DNA from: Fidelibacterota bacterium
Lineage (GTDB): Bacteria; Fidelibacterota; UBA2242
Assembly: GCA_016936335.1 (NCBI GenBank)
Contig: JAFGXZ010000362.1
Coordinates: 1 to 16,304 of the forward strand
DNA: 16,304 bases
Direction of reading: 5' to 3'
How positions within the stretch are numbered: the first letter of the stretch is position 1; each line of letters begins with the position of its first letter. Below the pieces are notes generated by a model. The model was not told the DNA's origin. It ran no database searches and saw nothing but the letters and a program-made list of their open reading frames with translations. This document shows positions 15,037-16,304 of this stretch, piece after piece. A program made the translations under genes and the position numbers.

Positions 15037-15084
15037 ATCGGAAATTTTATTGTGAAGAAAAGTGACTAATTGTAATTTGTGACG

Positions 15085-16170
15085 ATGAATCAATTTAAAC
15101 GCAGAATCAGCAAGATTGTGACCGTCGGGAAACTGCCGGTGGGCGGAGGATTTCCGGTCAGCGTGCAGTCCATGACGACACCTCACACAACGGATCTTGC
15201 GGCAATGAAGCGTCAGATACAGGCTCTTGAAGCGGCCGGTTGCCAATTGATTAGAATGACTGTTTCGGATGACGCGGCGGCCTTTGTATTGCCGGAAATT
15301 AAAAAAATGATGACTGTGCCCTTGGTGGCGGATATTCATTTTGATTACCGTCTGGCTCTGAAAGCCATTGATGCCGGCGCTGATAAAATCCGGATCAATC
15401 CGGGCAATATTGGGAGCAAGGACCGGATTCAGGCGGTTTTGAAAGCCGCCCGCTCTGCAAAAATTCCTATCCGCATTGGCGTCAATGCCGGTTCCCTGGA
15501 GAAGGAATTGCTAGAGCAATATGGCCATCCAAGTGCCGAAGCCATGGTAGCCAGTGCCACCCGGCATATCCAAATTTGTGAGGAATTTGGATTTGAAGAT
15601 ATTGTTGTAGCCCTGAAAGCGAGTAATGTGGCGCTGATGATAGCGGCCAATCGTTTATTTGCCGAACAATCTAATTACCCCTTGCATCTGGGTGTTACCG
15701 AGGCCGGGCCACCCTGGCAGGGCACCATTAAATCCGCGATTGGGATCGGAACGTTACTTGCCGAGGGAATTGGCGATACCATCCGGGTTTCGTTGACCGA
15801 TAATCCGGTTCAGGAAGTCCATGCGGGTTTTGAAATCCTGAAGTCCCTGGATCTGATTAAAAAAGGTGTTACAATTATCTCCTGTCCCACTTGTGGACGG
15901 GCGGATGTGGATATTTTCGGCATCGTGACAGCGCTGGAGAATCGGATCAAACATATTCAAACACCGATGACCGTCGCGGTTATGGGGTGTGCTGTCAACG
16001 GTCCCGGGGAAGCCAGAGAAGCCGATCTGGGAGTAGCCGGTGGCAAAAAGAGTTTTCTGCTCTTTAAAAAAGGAGCGATAATTGCCAAAATTCCGGAGTC
16101 ACAGGTTCTTGAGCGGCTGCTGGAAGAAATTGAACATTTATCCGAATCGAAAGAGGAGATATCATCATGA
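15085..16170 (+). CDS. ispG: IspG (GcpE), 4-hydroxy-3-methylbut-2-enyl diphosphate synthase
   Basis: A 361-residue cytosolic iron-sulfur enzyme of the MEP isoprenoid pathway. It converts 2-C-methyl-D-erythritol 2,4-cyclodiphosphate to HMBPP using reduced flavodoxin or ferredoxin. The N-terminal TIM-barrel domain shows V-S-V-Q-S-M-T-T (26-33), V-A-D-I-H-F-D (81-87) and R-I-N-P-G-N-I-G (103-110). V-T-E-A-G (204-208) is also typical. The 4Fe-4S ligands are in S-C-P-T-C-G-R (C267, C270) and M-G-C-A-V-N-G-P-G-E (C302, with E309), matching E. coli C270, C273, C305 and E312. It is the short form without the central insertion domain of plant and some bacterial enzymes. ATG 15085 or the in-frame GTG 15079 could be the start; neither has a clear Shine-Dalgarno, and the ATG is the more conventional choice. 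The next gene overlaps the stop by four bases. Confidence 0.95.
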   Translation: MNQFKRRISKIVTVGKLPVGGGFPVSVQSMTTPHTTDLAAMKRQIQALEAAGCQLIRMTVSDDAAAFVLPEIKKMMTVPLVADIHFDYRLALKAIDAGADKIRINPGNIGSKDRIQAVLKAARSAKIPIRIGVNAGSLEKELLEQYGHPSAEAMVASATRHIQICEEFGFEDIVVALKASNVALMIAANRLFAEQSNYPLHLGVTEAGPPWQGTIKSAIGIGTLLAEGIGDTIRVSLTDNPVQEVHAGFEILKSLDLIKKGVTIISCPTCGRADVDIFGIVTALENRIKHIQTPMTVAVMGCAVNGPGEAREADLGVAGGKKSFLLFKKGAIIAKIPESQVLERLLEEIEHLSESKEEISS

Positions 16171-16304
16171 AACAAGTCTGTATCGGTATCTTGATGTTAA
16201 TAATGCTGTCCGGTGTTCGGGCTCAGGAGATTGGTCAAAGCAAAGATTTTGATTATACCACCTACGGCCAGATGATTTACTGGAAAGCCCTTACTCCGGA
16301 AGAA
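16167..16304 (+). CDS. Secreted protein, 5' part only
   Basis: Only the first 46 codons are inside the window. The ATG shares four bases with the ispG stop (ATGA), and AGAGGAGA (16152-16159) is a strong Shine-Dalgarno, so translation is probably coupled to ispG. Residues 1-19 form a signal peptide (hydrophobic core C-I-G-I-L-M-L-I-M-L, cleavage after V-R-A), so the product is exported. The mature start is acidic and aromatic; too little is present to name a family. Confidence 0.75.
   Translation, partial: MKQVCIGILMLIMLSGVRAQEIGQSKDFDYTTYGQMIYWKALTPEE

Noticed and set aside
14893..15339. 148-codon open frame on the minus strand across the TPR gene end and ispG start
   Set aside because: It is antisense to ispG, whose motifs are unmistakable, and is rich in His, Arg and Ser as expected for an antisense shadow.

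Overview
The window (16.3 kb, moderate GC) reads as a stretch of chromosome from a Gram-negative, diderm bacterium. Lipoprotein signals, an outer-membrane-type beta-barrel, peptidoglycan-binding and peptidoglycan-cleaving proteins and many periplasmic TPR proteins all point that way. The TPR-rich secreted proteins, the strong Shine-Dalgarno sites and a sigma70-like TTGACA/TATATT promoter would fit a lineage of the FCB superphylum outside Bacteroidota (Calditrichota or Marinimicrobia-like). This placement is an impression from gene style, not a demonstrated assignment. I see no phage, IS element, CRISPR array, tRNA or rRNA.

Layout. 1-2009: the 3' end of a TPR gene, overlapped by a six-hairpin glycoside hydrolase lipoprotein (GH63/GH37-like). 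1981-2952, minus strand: an MltB-type lytic transglycosylase, convergent with and overlapping the hydrolase. 3151-4383: an amidohydrolase of the aminohydrolase/chlorohydrolase type with an altered metal-site motif. 4647-5786: an eRF1-like (baeRF-type) protein with a Cys/His cluster. 5910-13866: a long co-directional block, probably one transcription unit, running from a good promoter to a clear intrinsic terminator. 13900-15036: a secreted TPR protein. 15085-16170: ispG (isoprenoid biosynthesis). 16167 to the end: the start of a secreted protein coupled to ispG.

The centre of interest is the 5910-13866 block. Its second half encodes a stator (MotA, MotB), a strongly remodelled FliF-like protein and a full-length FliG, with no rod, hook, filament, export or chemotaxis gene beside them. 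Its first half encodes four exported proteins: a lipoprotein with a coiled coil and a C-terminal beta domain, two CpoB-like coiled-coil/TPR proteins, and a fusion of outer-membrane barrel, coiled coil and TPR. The FliF-like protein seems to keep only the third ring-building domain (RBM3) plus the C-terminal membrane helix and FliG-binding tail. A coiled coil of about 110 residues lies between RBM3 and the membrane helix. The simplest reading is an ion-driven rotary motor of flagellar ancestry whose output goes to a trans-envelope assembly rather than a flagellum. Gliding, surface-protein movement and envelope work are possible roles. The gene identities rest on sequence motifs; the joint function is inference.
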